From: CAYSBK01 sp964429265
GTDB taxonomy: Bacteria; Planctomycetota; Phycisphaerae; Sedimentisphaerales; Anaerobacaceae
DNA length: 13,741 nt
Reading direction: 5' to 3'
Assembly: GCA_964429265.1 (NCBI GenBank)
Contig: CAYSBK010000050.1
Span: forward strand, 1 to 13,741
Made by a program: the position numbers and the translations under genes. Positions 1-7,466 of the stretch are shown here, piece by piece. Position 1 is the first letter of the stretch. The number at the start of each line of letters is the position of its first letter. The notes under the pieces were generated by a model. The model saw nothing but the letters and a program-made list of their open reading frames with translations. It was not told the origin of the DNA and did no database searches.

Positions 1-13
1 GAGGACCTAAACG

Positions 14-370
14 ATGACAAAGGTACTTGCTTTGGTGGCGGTTCTATCGGTATACTTGTGGAGTTTGCCAGGCTTTGCAGAGCATATTCGGCGGGAAAAC
101 GCCTTCGCGGGCTTACGCGACGGCATGTTCGGCGACGGCGGTGTCAACACCTATGTGTCCGCCAGGGGCCGAATCCAGACGGTGTATCGCTACGATGCAA
201 ACAACGACGACATCGCCGACGTGTTCTCTCCCAACCACGACATCCTGCTCGTTACAGCCACGGCCACCACCGAGAATGAATACCATCCCGACTACATATA
301 CCGGGGCAACAATAAAGATCTTTACAGTCCTGTACACCACCTGGAATTGCCGGGCCTGAAAAGCCAATAA
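14..370 (+). pseudogene. Truncated N-terminal fragment of a secreted VCBS/FG-GAP repeat protein
   Basis: An open frame of 118 residues starts at ATG 14, with GAGG at 1-4 as a plausible ribosome site. Residues 1-22 look like a Sec signal peptide (basic K3, hydrophobic core, cleavage after G-F-A). The remainder resembles the first repeat of large planctomycete VCBS proteins: VSARGRIQTVYRYD, then an Asp-rich loop at residues 61-69 (DANNDDIAD), then DYIYRG and a LELPG stretch. The loop is degenerate, with Asp where the usual Gly sits. Family members normally run for several hundred residues with many loops; this frame stops after one. Past the stop at 368-370 the same frame stays open to a second stop at 470-472 but shows no VCBS motif, and neither does the +1 frame. 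I infer a decayed remnant. A short expressed secreted protein is the alternative. Confidence 0.55.
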
Positions 371-516
371 GGCGGACCGGCCGGACCCGGCACCTACTTC
401 ACCACCCGCCACAGTTTTCCAAGACGCCTGCCCGAAGTCTCTTGCCTGCCGTACCGCGTTGTGCTTCAATAGAAACCGGTCTTTTTGGTGGAAGGTAATT
501 CCAAGCCTTGGCCGTT

Positions 517-521
517 AGGAG
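517..521 (+). promoter_or_regulatory. Shine-Dalgarno AGGAG setting the start at 527
   Basis: AGGAG lies 5 bases before ATG 527. An in-frame TTG at 485 would add 14 residues, but it has no clear ribosome site and would put a non-hydrophobic stretch ahead of the signal peptide. Confidence 0.7.
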
Positions 522-526
522 CTGCT

Positions 527-3500
527 ATGTTTGCAAAAGACATCCGGTATATGACCCTGATGCTTTGGGTAATGCTCTCCGCCATGCCTGCGTATGTGGT
601 TGCTGCGGCAAGGGCACCTTGTCCGCCGCCGCCGGGCGTGGTTATCGACTACATCGCCCCTGCGGAGAAGAATTACATAGGCTCACCAAGCATAGCGATT
701 CTGCCGGACGGTCGATATGTAGCTTCGCACGATGTCTTCGGCAATGGCCCGAAGGGCAAGTGGACGTATGTCTTCGGATCGGGCGATCGCGGACGAACCT
801 GGCAGAAGCTGACGGAAATCAAGGGACAGTACTGGTCAAGCCTGTTTGTGCACCGAGGCAGGCTCTATATCATCGGCACCACAAAAAAACACGGCAACAT
901 TGTGATTCGACGCTCGGACGACGGCGGCAAGACGTGGACAAACCCGAAAGACAAAAACAGCGGCCTGCTGGCTGAGGGTGGTTTCCATTGTGCGCCGGTG
1001 CCGGTTGTCGTCCACAAGGGCCGAGTCTGGCGGGCATTTGAAATCGACCAGGGACACTACCGGTGGAAGGCGATCGTGATGTCGGCCCCGGCCGACGCCG
1101 ACCTGCTCAAGGCCGAAAACTGGCAGATGAGCAACGAGCTTGTTGTGGATAAACGAGCCGGCATATTCAAGTGGCTCGAGGGAAACGTGGTGGTGGCCCC
1201 CGACGGTGAACTTGTGAATATCCTCCGCACACAGGCACCGCCGGGCCGGGCGGCGATGATTCACATATCCGGTGACGGCAAGATCCTGAGTTTTGACCCG
1301 AACAGGGATATGATCAACTTTCCGGGCGGTGCAAAGAAGTTCACGATTCGCTACGACCACATCTCAGGGAAATACTGGAGCCTGGTCAATATCATCACCG
1401 ACCCCGGCCCACTCGAACAAGCCCCGCAGGACCACCGAAATACGCTGGCCCTGGTGTGCTCGGAGAACCTGCGTCACTGGGAAGTTCGATACATCGTTCT
1501 TGCCTTTATGAAAGGCAAACACCTGACAAGCCAGAACAACAAGTTCGGCTTCCAGTACGCCGACTGGCTCATCGAGGGCGACGACATCATCCTTGTATCA
1601 CGCACGGCCTGGGGCTGGGACACGCCGCGCTCGCACGACGCCAATTACCTCACCTTCCACCGGATACGCAACTTCCGCCGCAAGACGCCTGCCGACCCGC
1701 CGCTTTACTGCGGCCCACGGTTTGGAGAATTCGGCCTCGAGCGTCTGCAATACAACAACCCCTCTCTGGTAGTGGACCTGGGCGTCGGACTCTGGGCCTG
1801 GCCGCTGCCCATGGACTACGACGGCGACGGTGATTACGACCTGGTGGTCTCCTGTGCGGACAAACCCTACAACGGCACATATTTTTTCGAAAACCCCGAT
1901 GGCAACGTGAAGATGCCGACGTTCAAACCGCCAGTGCGAATCGGCAAAGGCTTCAGGAACATTCAGGTCTGCTTTGTCGAAGGCAAAGCCCGCGTACTGC
2001 TGCCGGGCAAAGAACTGGCCCACTTCCACAATAAGAAACTGGATTTGGAAAAGACCATCGGGATATATTCAGGTTCCAGGGTGCACCAGGCGAAAGGCAG
2101 GGTCCGGACAAGACAGTGGAAGTACTGCGATTACGACGGCGATAATCGGCTGGATTTAATTGTGGGGGTCGGAGACTGGAGTGATTACGGCTGGGACAAC
2201 GCCTTCGACAGCAAGGGGCGATGGACCCGCGGCCCGTTGCACGGCTACGTCTATTTCATTCGGAACAAGGGCAGCACGGATTCGCCGAGGTATGCCGAGC
2301 CGGTGAAGGTCGTCGCCGGCGGCAAGCCGGTGGACGTTTACGGAATGCCAACACCGAACTTCGCCGACTTCGACGGCGACGGAGACCTCGATCTTTTGTG
2401 CGGCGAGTTCGTCGACAAGTTCACGTACTACGAAAACACGGGCACTCGTACCGAGCCGAAATATGCTGCCGGCAGATACCTGCAATTCGAAGGCCGGCCG
2501 CTGACGATGGATTTGTGCATGATCGTGCCGGTTGCACTGGACTGGGATAGGGACGGCGACGTTGACCTTGTGGTGGGCCAGGAAGACGGACGCGTTGCCC
2601 TTGTGGAGAATACCGGTGAGGTGGTTGACGGTTTGCCGCGGTTTCTGCAACCGGTCTTCTTCAGGCAGCAGGCCCAGTTTGTGAAGTTCGGAGCACTTGT
2701 AACCCCTTGCAGTTACGACTGGGACGGCGACGGCGACGAGGACCTTATCTGCGGCAATACGGCCGGGTACATCGGTTTCATCGAGAACCTCGACGGCGGC
2801 AACCCGCCTATGTGGGCGGCACCGAGATATCTCACGGCCGGCGGTGACATTATACGTATCCAGGCAGGGCCGAACGGTTCGATCCAGGGGCCCTGCGAGG
2901 CAAAATGGGGCTACACCACCCTCAGCGTGGCCGACTGGAACGGCGATGGTTTGCCGGATATAGTGGCCAACTCGATCTGGGGCAGGGTGATATGGTTTCG
3001 AAACGTGGGTACGCATACAAAACCACAGCTTGCACCGGCCGAACCGATTCTCGTGGAATGGCCCGGCGAGGCACCGAAACCCGCCTGGACCTGGTGGCAG
3101 CCCAAGGGCAAAGAGCTTGTCACGCAGTGGCGAACAACTCCTTTCGTGATCGACCTGAACCGGGACGGCCTGACCGACCTTGTTATGCTGGACCACGAGG
3201 GCTACCTGTGCTTCTTCGAGCGGATACGCGGAGACCGCCGGCCGAAACTGCTGCCCGGCAAGCGGATTTTCAGGGATGAAAAGGGTGATCTGCTGCGGCT
3301 CAACGGTGGCCGGGCAGGCGGCAGCGGACGGCGGAAGCTGTGCCTGGCCGACTGGGACGGCGACGGTAAACTCGACCTGCTGGTTAACGGCAGGAACGTC
3401 GATTTCCTACGCAACGTCTCGCCGGATGCCCACAAGTATAAGTTCGAGAATACTGGCCGAGTCGACCAGCGCATCCTTGCAGGCCACTCAACCAGCCCCA

Positions 3501-3604
3501 CGACCGTGGATTGGGACAGAAACGGCATACCCGACCTGCTGGTCGGCGCCGAGGACGGATTCCTCTACTATATGAAGAACCCCCATCCCGACCGCCGCCC
3601 GTAG
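527..3604 (+). CDS. Secreted sialidase-like / VCBS (FG-GAP) repeat fusion protein
   Basis: A protein of 1025 residues starting at ATG 527 behind AGGAG. Residues 1-28 form a Sec signal peptide (K4, R7, hydrophobic core, A-A-A cleavage region), so it is exported. Residues about 30-400 are a sialidase/BNR-type beta-propeller with two Asp boxes of the S-x-D-x-G-x-T-W form, at 85-92 (SGDRGRTW) and 130-137 (SDDGGKTW). Sequences like this half are commonly labelled exo-alpha-sialidase in planctomycetes, but the label does not establish the substrate. Residues about 420-1025 carry nine D-x-D/N-x-D/N-G-type calcium loops, starting near 430, 535, 614, 672, 731, 803, 876, 942 and 995, typical of VCBS/FG-GAP propellers that bind ligands or surfaces. 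The likely role is binding or cleaving an extracellular glycan. It lies upstream of, and in the same direction as, the aldo/keto reductase. Sialic acid specificity is not supported by anything else in the window. Confidence 0.9.
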   Translation: MFAKDIRYMTLMLWVMLSAMPAYVVAAARAPCPPPPGVVIDYIAPAEKNYIGSPSIAILPDGRYVASHDVFGNGPKGKWTYVFGSGDRGRTWQKLTEIKGQYWSSLFVHRGRLYIIGTTKKHGNIVIRRSDDGGKTWTNPKDKNSGLLAEGGFHCAPVPVVVHKGRVWRAFEIDQGHYRWKAIVMSAPADADLLKAENWQMSNELVVDKRAGIFKWLEGNVVVAPDGELVNILRTQAPPGRAAMIHISGDGKILSFDPNRDMINFPGGAKKFTIRYDHISGKYWSLVNIITDPGPLEQAPQDHRNTLALVCSENLRHWEVRYIVLAFMKGKHLTSQNNKFGFQYADWLIEGDDIILVSRTAWGWDTPRSHDANYLTFHRIRNFRRKTPADPPLYCGPRFGEFGLERLQYNNPSLVVDLGVGLWAWPLPMDYDGDGDYDLVVSCADKPYNGTYFFENPDGNVKMPTFKPPVRIGKGFRNIQVCFVEGKARVLLPGKELAHFHNKKLDLEKTIGIYSGSRVHQAKGRVRTRQWKYCDYDGDNRLDLIVGVGDWSDYGWDNAFDSKGRWTRGPLHGYVYFIRNKGSTDSPRYAEPVKVVAGGKPVDVYGMPTPNFADFDGDGDLDLLCGEFVDKFTYYENTGTRTEPKYAAGRYLQFEGRPLTMDLCMIVPVALDWDRDGDVDLVVGQEDGRVALVENTGEVVDGLPRFLQPVFFRQQAQFVKFGALVTPCSYDWDGDGDEDLICGNTAGYIGFIENLDGGNPPMWAAPRYLTAGGDIIRIQAGPNGSIQGPCEAKWGYTTLSVADWNGDGLPDIVANSIWGRVIWFRNVGTHTKPQLAPAEPILVEWPGEAPKPAWTWWQPKGKELVTQWRTTPFVIDLNRDGLTDLVMLDHEGYLCFFERIRGDRRPKLLPGKRIFRDEKGDLLRLNGGRAGGSGRRKLCLADWDGDGKLDLLVNGRNVDFLRNVSPDAHKYKFENTGRVDQRILAGHSTSPTTVDWDRNGIPDLLVGAEDGFLYYMKNPHPDRRP

Positions 3605-3708
3605 ACAGGCTGCCATTTCTCGAGATGTCCGCCCTTGACGAAAATGGGCGGGGGGCGTACTCTATTGCCCATTGGAATAAAGGAACTCTGTTTTAAGGAG
3701 GCAGCAAA
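3605..3708 (+). promoter_or_regulatory. Intergenic region with a weak hairpin and a possible promoter before the aldo/keto reductase
   Basis: A perfect 6-bp inverted repeat, CCGCCC (3629-3634) and GGGCGG (3646-3651), has an 11-base loop but no T-run after it, so a standard intrinsic terminator is unlikely. Inside the loop, TTGACG (3635-3640) matches a sigma70 -35 box at 5 of 6 positions, and TACTCT (3658-3663) follows after a 17-base spacer but is a poor -10. The reductase may therefore have its own promoter; this is a weak inference. The ribosome site AAGGAGG at 3695-3701, seven bases before ATG 3709, is clear. Confidence 0.3.
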
Positions 3709-4893
3709 ATGGCACGAAACGATATATCTGAGCAGGTATGGTTCGATACGAGCATAGAGGGTATTGACCCGGACTCCGTGGGCAAAGTCACGCTGGCCAG
3801 CGGGACCGTTATGCCGGTGGCTGCGTTCGGGACGTTCCACTCCGACTGGGCGCAGGCCTATATAAAGGACGCAACGGTCGAGGCGATAAGGCTCGGCTGG
3901 CGACACATAGACACCGCAAGGGCGTATGAAAACGAAGATGTCGTGGGTGAGGCTATCAGGGAAGCTATAAAAAAAGGATATATCTCATCCGCCGACGAGT
4001 TGTTCATTACCGCAAAGCTGTGGAACGGTCACATGGCCAAAAAGGACGTTGCACCGGCTATGGATAACACGCTCAAGGCCCTGGGCGTAGAAAAAGTGGA
4101 TATGTACCTCAACCATTGGCCCTGGCCCAACGTCCACGAGCCGGGTTGCGGACCCGACCACCGCAATCCCAATGCCGTTCCATACATCCACGAGCAGTTT
4201 ATGGAGACCTGGGACGAAATCGTCAAACTGAAAAAAGCCGGCAAAACGGTAGACATCGGCATCTCCAACCATACCCAGAAAACCCTCGATTTATTACTGA
4301 GGGACACGGACGACTTTTCGCGTCCGGTGGTGAATCAAATGGAGATGCATCCCCTCTTTCAGCAAACCGAGCTTCGCAGGTATATGTACGAGCGTGGCAT
4401 TGTATGCACGGGGTATATGTCTCTCGGTTCGCCGAAAAGACCATCGCGTGACAGGTTCAAGGAACAGCGGGCGGATATGCAGGACCCGGTAATCCAGTCC
4501 ATTGCCAGGGAAGCAGGAATCACGCCGGCACAGGTCTGTTTGAATTGGGCGTATCAGAGAGAAAACAAGACAGGCGGCTACGTTGCAATGGCAACAAGAA
4601 GCGACTGGATACGCGAAAATCTCGAGGCGGCGACGAGAGACATCCTGACCCCCGAGCAGATGCTGAGGATTTCCGGCGACGGCACGGAGGAAAATCCGGG
4701 CATCGACGCCAACAACAGGCTCATCTGGGGGCAGGTTTTCCTGTGGCCGGAGGCCCTCGGAGACTGGCGGGTGCTCTGGAATGACAGTCAGGTTTTTGAA
4801 ACGAGGGCCGGCTACGAGAGATTCAAGGAATCATTCGCGCGGCACTACGAAGTCTGGAAGGAAACCGCCGTCAGCGTACCTATCTACAGGTAG
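3709..4893 (+). CDS. Aldo/keto reductase with extended C-terminus
   Basis: A 394-residue cytosolic oxidoreductase; no signal peptide is visible. The aldo/keto reductase catalytic tetrad is complete: D68 and Y73 in HIDTARAYENE, K103 in FITAKLW, and H136 in NHWPWP. Further family motifs are GISNH (184-188), NQMEMHP (209-215), and IRENL near 301-305, which corresponds to the end of the cofactor-binding segment. The family reduces sugar or carbonyl aldehydes, or oxidises sugars, with NAD(P)H. Usual length is about 280-330 residues. Here residues about 325-394 form a tail rich in W, R and E that I do not recognise from canonical members. The segment before IRENL reads AMATRSDW instead of the usual I-P-K-S pattern, so the Lys/Arg contacts with the NADP 2'-phosphate appear altered. 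The start is fixed by AAGGAGG. The gene follows the sialidase-like/VCBS gene by 104 bases. Family is certain; substrate is unknown. Confidence 0.92.
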   Translation: MARNDISEQVWFDTSIEGIDPDSVGKVTLASGTVMPVAAFGTFHSDWAQAYIKDATVEAIRLGWRHIDTARAYENEDVVGEAIREAIKKGYISSADELFITAKLWNGHMAKKDVAPAMDNTLKALGVEKVDMYLNHWPWPNVHEPGCGPDHRNPNAVPYIHEQFMETWDEIVKLKKAGKTVDIGISNHTQKTLDLLLRDTDDFSRPVVNQMEMHPLFQQTELRRYMYERGIVCTGYMSLGSPKRPSRDRFKEQRADMQDPVIQSIAREAGITPAQVCLNWAYQRENKTGGYVAMATRSDWIRENLEAATRDILTPEQMLRISGDGTEENPGIDANNRLIWGQVFLWPEALGDWRVLWNDSQVFETRAGYERFKESFARHYEVWKETAVSVPIYR

Positions 4894-4965
4894 CCCGAAC
4901 TCGGGGCGCTGATATGTTTGCACGAGAGGCGGCTGCTGTTCCGTAGTTTCTCGTCCGACCGCGGC
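4894..4965. other. Convergent junction between the two gene arms
   Basis: The 72 bases separate the tail-to-tail aldo/keto reductase and sugar kinase. A short inverted repeat, CCCG (4894-4897) / CGGG (4902-4905), and a longer-loop pair, CGAGA (4923-4927) / TCTCG (4949-4953), could form weak hairpins in either transcript. Neither is followed by a T-run. Termination here may be Rho-dependent or rely on these hairpins; no strong terminator is visible. Confidence 0.35.
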
Positions 4966-5871
4966 TTACGCACGGCGTATCCAGTGATTTGCAATTGCAT
5001 CCGGCAGTTTCGGTGTCGCGCCGCTTTGTGAACAGACGAAGGCGGCCAGCCGATTTGCAAAATCGTTGATTTCGTCCAGGGTTCTGTGATACAAAAGCCC
5101 CATTGTAATCGCTGCGGTGAAGGCGTCGCCGGCGCCCACCGTGTCAACGACTTCGGTCGGGAAAGCCCCGTGCTTCGAGACCTTCCCTGCAGTGTATAAC
5201 TCACTGCCTTTCGGTCCGCGCGTCAGCGCAACCACGCGCAGGCCGTATTTCTCGATTACACGTGAAACAATATCACCTTCTGCACCGCCCAGTCCCAACA
5301 GTTCTCCCAGCACCGGCAGCTCTTCATCGTTGAGTTTCAACACGTCCGAGCGCTCCAGCGCACTTTGGATGACTTCTTTGCTGAAGTATGACTGGCGCAG
5401 GTTTATATCGAACACCCGGATACAATCCGGCTTGGTTACTTCCAGGAAATTATGAATCGTCGCGCGTGAGACCGGCCGGCGCTGGCACAGCGAGCCGAAA
5501 CAAACAGCGTCGGCGCCGGCGGCCAGTTCCGCGAGCCTGCCGCTCCACGGGATAAAGTCCCACGCCACGTTCTCGTGGATTGTATAGGTGGGCTTGCCCT
5601 TGTCGTCCACTTCGATAGTTACAGTGCCCGTGGGGTGCTCGCTGTCGACGGCAATGTAGTCCGACGGCAATCGTAGCTCTTTCAGGCGGTCAAGAATTTC
5701 CCGCCCGAGCATATCGTCGCCGATACAACTCACGGGCACCCCTCTTGCACCCAGCGCTCGGGCATGGTATGCGAAGTTGGCCGGGGCGCCACCGAGCTGT
5801 TTGCCCGTCGGAAACACGTCCCACAAAATCTCACCCAGACCCACCAGGACGTATCGGCCTTGGTCCGCCAC
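4966..5871 (-). CDS. PfkB-family carbohydrate kinase (fructokinase-like)
   Basis: A 301-residue cytosolic sugar kinase of the ribokinase/PfkB family, which phosphorylates a sugar with ATP. The substrate-side PfkB signature is at residues 27-40 (GGAPANFAYHARAL) and the second signature at 243-252 (DTVGAGDAFT), with D249 as catalytic base and GAG as anion hole. DINLR (155-159), NDEE (181-184) and TRGPKGS (217-223) fit the nucleotide-binding half. Length is normal. The N-terminus GEILWDVFPTGKQLGG is typical of bacterial proteins annotated as fructokinases. The start is GTG at 5871, with GGGAGG (5880-5885 on the minus strand) 8 bases upstream. It is the last gene of the minus-strand operon, 21 bases after a sulfatase stop. 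In a fucose setting a PfkB kinase is unexpected, since the classic L-fuculokinase belongs to the FGGY family. The substrate could be fructose, a keto-deoxy acid or another released sugar. Confidence 0.9.
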   Translation of the reverse strand: MADQGRYVLVGLGEILWDVFPTGKQLGGAPANFAYHARALGARGVPVSCIGDDMLGREILDRLKELRLPSDYIAVDSEHPTGTVTIEVDDKGKPTYTIHENVAWDFIPWSGRLAELAAGADAVCFGSLCQRRPVSRATIHNFLEVTKPDCIRVFDINLRQSYFSKEVIQSALERSDVLKLNDEELPVLGELLGLGGAEGDIVSRVIEKYGLRVVALTRGPKGSELYTAGKVSKHGAFPTEVVDTVGAGDAFTAAITMGLLYHRTLDEINDFANRLAAFVCSQSGATPKLPDAIANHWIRRA

Positions 5872-5879
5872 CTGGACAA

Positions 5880-5885
5880 CCTCCC
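5880..5885 (-). promoter_or_regulatory. Shine-Dalgarno GGGAGG for the GTG-initiated kinase
   Basis: Read on the minus strand, GGGAGG lies 8 bases before GTG 5871, within the 21-base gap after the sulfatase stop. It supports the GTG start. Confidence 0.65.
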
Positions 5886-5892
5886 GATTTAC

Positions 5893-7446
5893 TCAAATCT
5901 CAATGACGATGCCGTCATTATCATCGCGCAGTTCGCTGCGCAGACGCACCAGTTCTTTCTTTAGCTGCCTGACAACGTCGGCGTAGGCGGGGTTCCGGTA
6001 GACGTTGTGCATTTCGTGCGGGTCCTTTTGCAAATCAAACAGCTCCCATTCCGGGGATGTGGGCTTGTTCTTTGCCCCGCGGGCGCTCAAAGGCAGCCCG
6101 TAGTAGTATATCAGCTTATAGCGCCGCGTTCGCACGCCGAAATGAGCTGCCACGTCAAAGTGTGCCCTGTGCATCCAGTAGCGGTAGTACATCGACGTCC
6201 GCCAACTCTTGGGGCCTGTGCCGGCAAGCAGGGCTCTGAAGCTTCGGCCCTGCATATCCTTCGGTATCGGCACACCTGCATAGTCGAGAAGCGTTTCTGC
6301 AAAATCCACGTTCAGTACAATGTCGGTGTTGATGCCGCCCGGCTTTACCTCGCGAGGATAGCGCACCAGCAACGGCATCCGCAGCGACGGCTCGTACATA
6401 AATCTCTTGTCGAACAGGCCGTGCTCTCCCAGGAAAACACCCTGGTCGGAAGTGTAAATCACGATCGTGTCGTCGGCCAGACCGTTTTCGTCGAGATAGT
6501 CAAGCACCCTGCCGATGTTCTCGTCAATGCAGGCCACGCATCGCAGGTAGGCCTTGATGAAATACTGATACGCCTGCCGTTTCGACTCGGCCGGCGGCAG
6601 ATTGGCCAGCCTTTCTTTGAGGCCGTCGAACTGGCGGCCCTGGGTTTCGTGCAGCAGCAGCGTCTCTTCGAGGCCGATTTTTTGCGTGGCGCGTTTGATC
6701 GCCCGGCCTCGGTCGCTGTAGTCATCCCAAAAGGTCGGTGGCTCGGGAATGTCAACATCCTGATACAGGTGCGCGTATCTTCCGTCGTATTCCCACATAT
6801 CGTGAGGGGCCTTGTGGTGGTAGAGCACGCAGAATGGCCTGTCGGTGGGCCTTTTCTCAAGGCATTCCAGCACCAGGTCGGTTATCACGTCCGTAACGTA
6901 GCCCTTGTAATGCCGGCGGTTATCTTTCCAGTCCGATCCCGTGCGCGCTTTTTCAATCAGCACGGGGTCAAAATAAGATCCCTGCCCCGGCAGCACGTTG
7001 TAATAACCAAAACCCGTCGGTTCGGTTTTCAGATGCCATTTGCCGACGATTGCGGTATAGTAACCGGCTTTTTGCAGCAGCTTCGGGAAAGTCTCCTGGC
7101 CGCCGTCGAAGCGGTCCGCCAGCGTCAGTACGCCGTTCTTGTGGCTGTACTTTCCCGTAAGTATCGCGGCCCGGCTGGGCGTGCATATTGAGTTGGTGCA
7201 AAAACAGTTGTCGAAGCGCATTCCTTCGTTTGCGAGCCGGTCGATATTAGGCGTGCGTGCATAATCTTTGAGAAATCCCCCGTAAGCACTTATCGCCGGT
7301 GCGGCGTGGTCGTCGGACATAATAAAAAGGATGTTGGGCCTCGCTTTGCGGGCGTCCCTGCTGAACGTTGCCGCGCCGCTGCAGCCATAGGCCATAAGCG
7401 AACTTGCACCCAGGCCGATTGCTTTGAGGAAATCACGACGATGCAT
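5893..7446 (-). CDS. Tat-exported Cys-type sulfatase (S1 family, DUF4976-like C-terminus)
   Basis: A 517-residue sulfatase removing sulfate esters, probably from a glycan. A Tat signal starts at once (MHRRDFLK) and is followed by a hydrophobic stretch ending in Y-G-C-S (C22), a weak lipobox, so it may be a lipoprotein. The active-site motif C-T-P-S-R is at 88-92; C88 would need conversion to formylglycine by a maturase not present here. D45-D46 and D334-Q335 fit the calcium ligands, and GKWHL is at 135-139. The stretch YTSDQGVFLGEHGLFDKRF, then MYEPSLRMPL, resembles the glucosamine-6-sulfatase-like branch; this is recall and needs a SulfAtlas check. The C-terminal WELFDLQKDPHEMHNVY (467-483) is DUF4976-like. 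The start is ATG 7446, behind a perfect GAGGAGG; an upstream in-frame codon at 7551 lies inside the preceding sulfatase gene and would bury the Tat signal. Gaps are 20 bases to the previous sulfatase and 21 to the kinase. Confidence 0.93.
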   Translation of the reverse strand: MHRRDFLKAIGLGASSLMAYGCSGAATFSRDARKARPNILFIMSDDHAAPAISAYGGFLKDYARTPNIDRLANEGMRFDNCFCTNSICTPSRAAILTGKYSHKNGVLTLADRFDGGQETFPKLLQKAGYYTAIVGKWHLKTEPTGFGYYNVLPGQGSYFDPVLIEKARTGSDWKDNRRHYKGYVTDVITDLVLECLEKRPTDRPFCVLYHHKAPHDMWEYDGRYAHLYQDVDIPEPPTFWDDYSDRGRAIKRATQKIGLEETLLLHETQGRQFDGLKERLANLPPAESKRQAYQYFIKAYLRCVACIDENIGRVLDYLDENGLADDTIVIYTSDQGVFLGEHGLFDKRFMYEPSLRMPLLVRYPREVKPGGINTDIVLNVDFAETLLDYAGVPIPKDMQGRSFRALLAGTGPKSWRTSMYYRYWMHRAHFDVAAHFGVRTRRYKLIYYYGLPLSARGAKNKPTSPEWELFDLQKDPHEMHNVYRNPAYADVVRQLKKELVRLRSELRDDNDGIVIEI

Positions 7447-7452
7447 AAACTG

Positions 7453-7459
7453 CCTCCTC
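7453..7459 (-). promoter_or_regulatory. Shine-Dalgarno GAGGAGG setting the sulfatase start at 7446
   Basis: On the minus strand GAGGAGG sits 6 bases before ATG 7446 in the 20-base gap between the sulfatases. It rules out the longer reading from 7551 and puts the Tat motif at the N-terminus. Confidence 0.85.
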
Positions 7460-7466
7460 AGTGGAA

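Noticed and set aside
371..526. A frameshift joining the 14-370 fragment to the large gene at 527
   Set aside because: The large protein begins with its own signal peptide and AGGAG site, and none of the frames I read between 371 and 526 encodes VCBS-like sequence linking the two.
2156..3196. A 346-codon minus-strand frame within the sialidase/VCBS gene
   Set aside because: It is antisense to regularly spaced Asp-rich repeats, whose codons produce valine-rich antisense frames. No start context or domain supports it.
1800..3560. Recurring GAC-GGC-GAC DNA blocks considered as a tandem DNA repeat
   Set aside because: They encode the D-x-D-x-D-G loops of VCBS repeats at 60-110 residue spacing with divergent sequence between them. 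They are protein-level repeats, not a DNA repeat array or CRISPR.
3629..3651. CCGCCC/GGGCGG hairpin as a rho-independent terminator after the sialidase/VCBS gene
   Set aside because: The stem is only 6 bp with an 11-base loop and no T-run follows; a -35-like TTGACG lies in the loop.
6007..7191. A 394-codon open frame on the plus strand antisense to the first sulfatase
   Set aside because: It is fully antisense to a gene with clear sulfatase motifs and a strong ribosome site, has no recognisable domain, and its composition (many V, R, Q and H) is typical of the reverse frame of a GC-rich gene.
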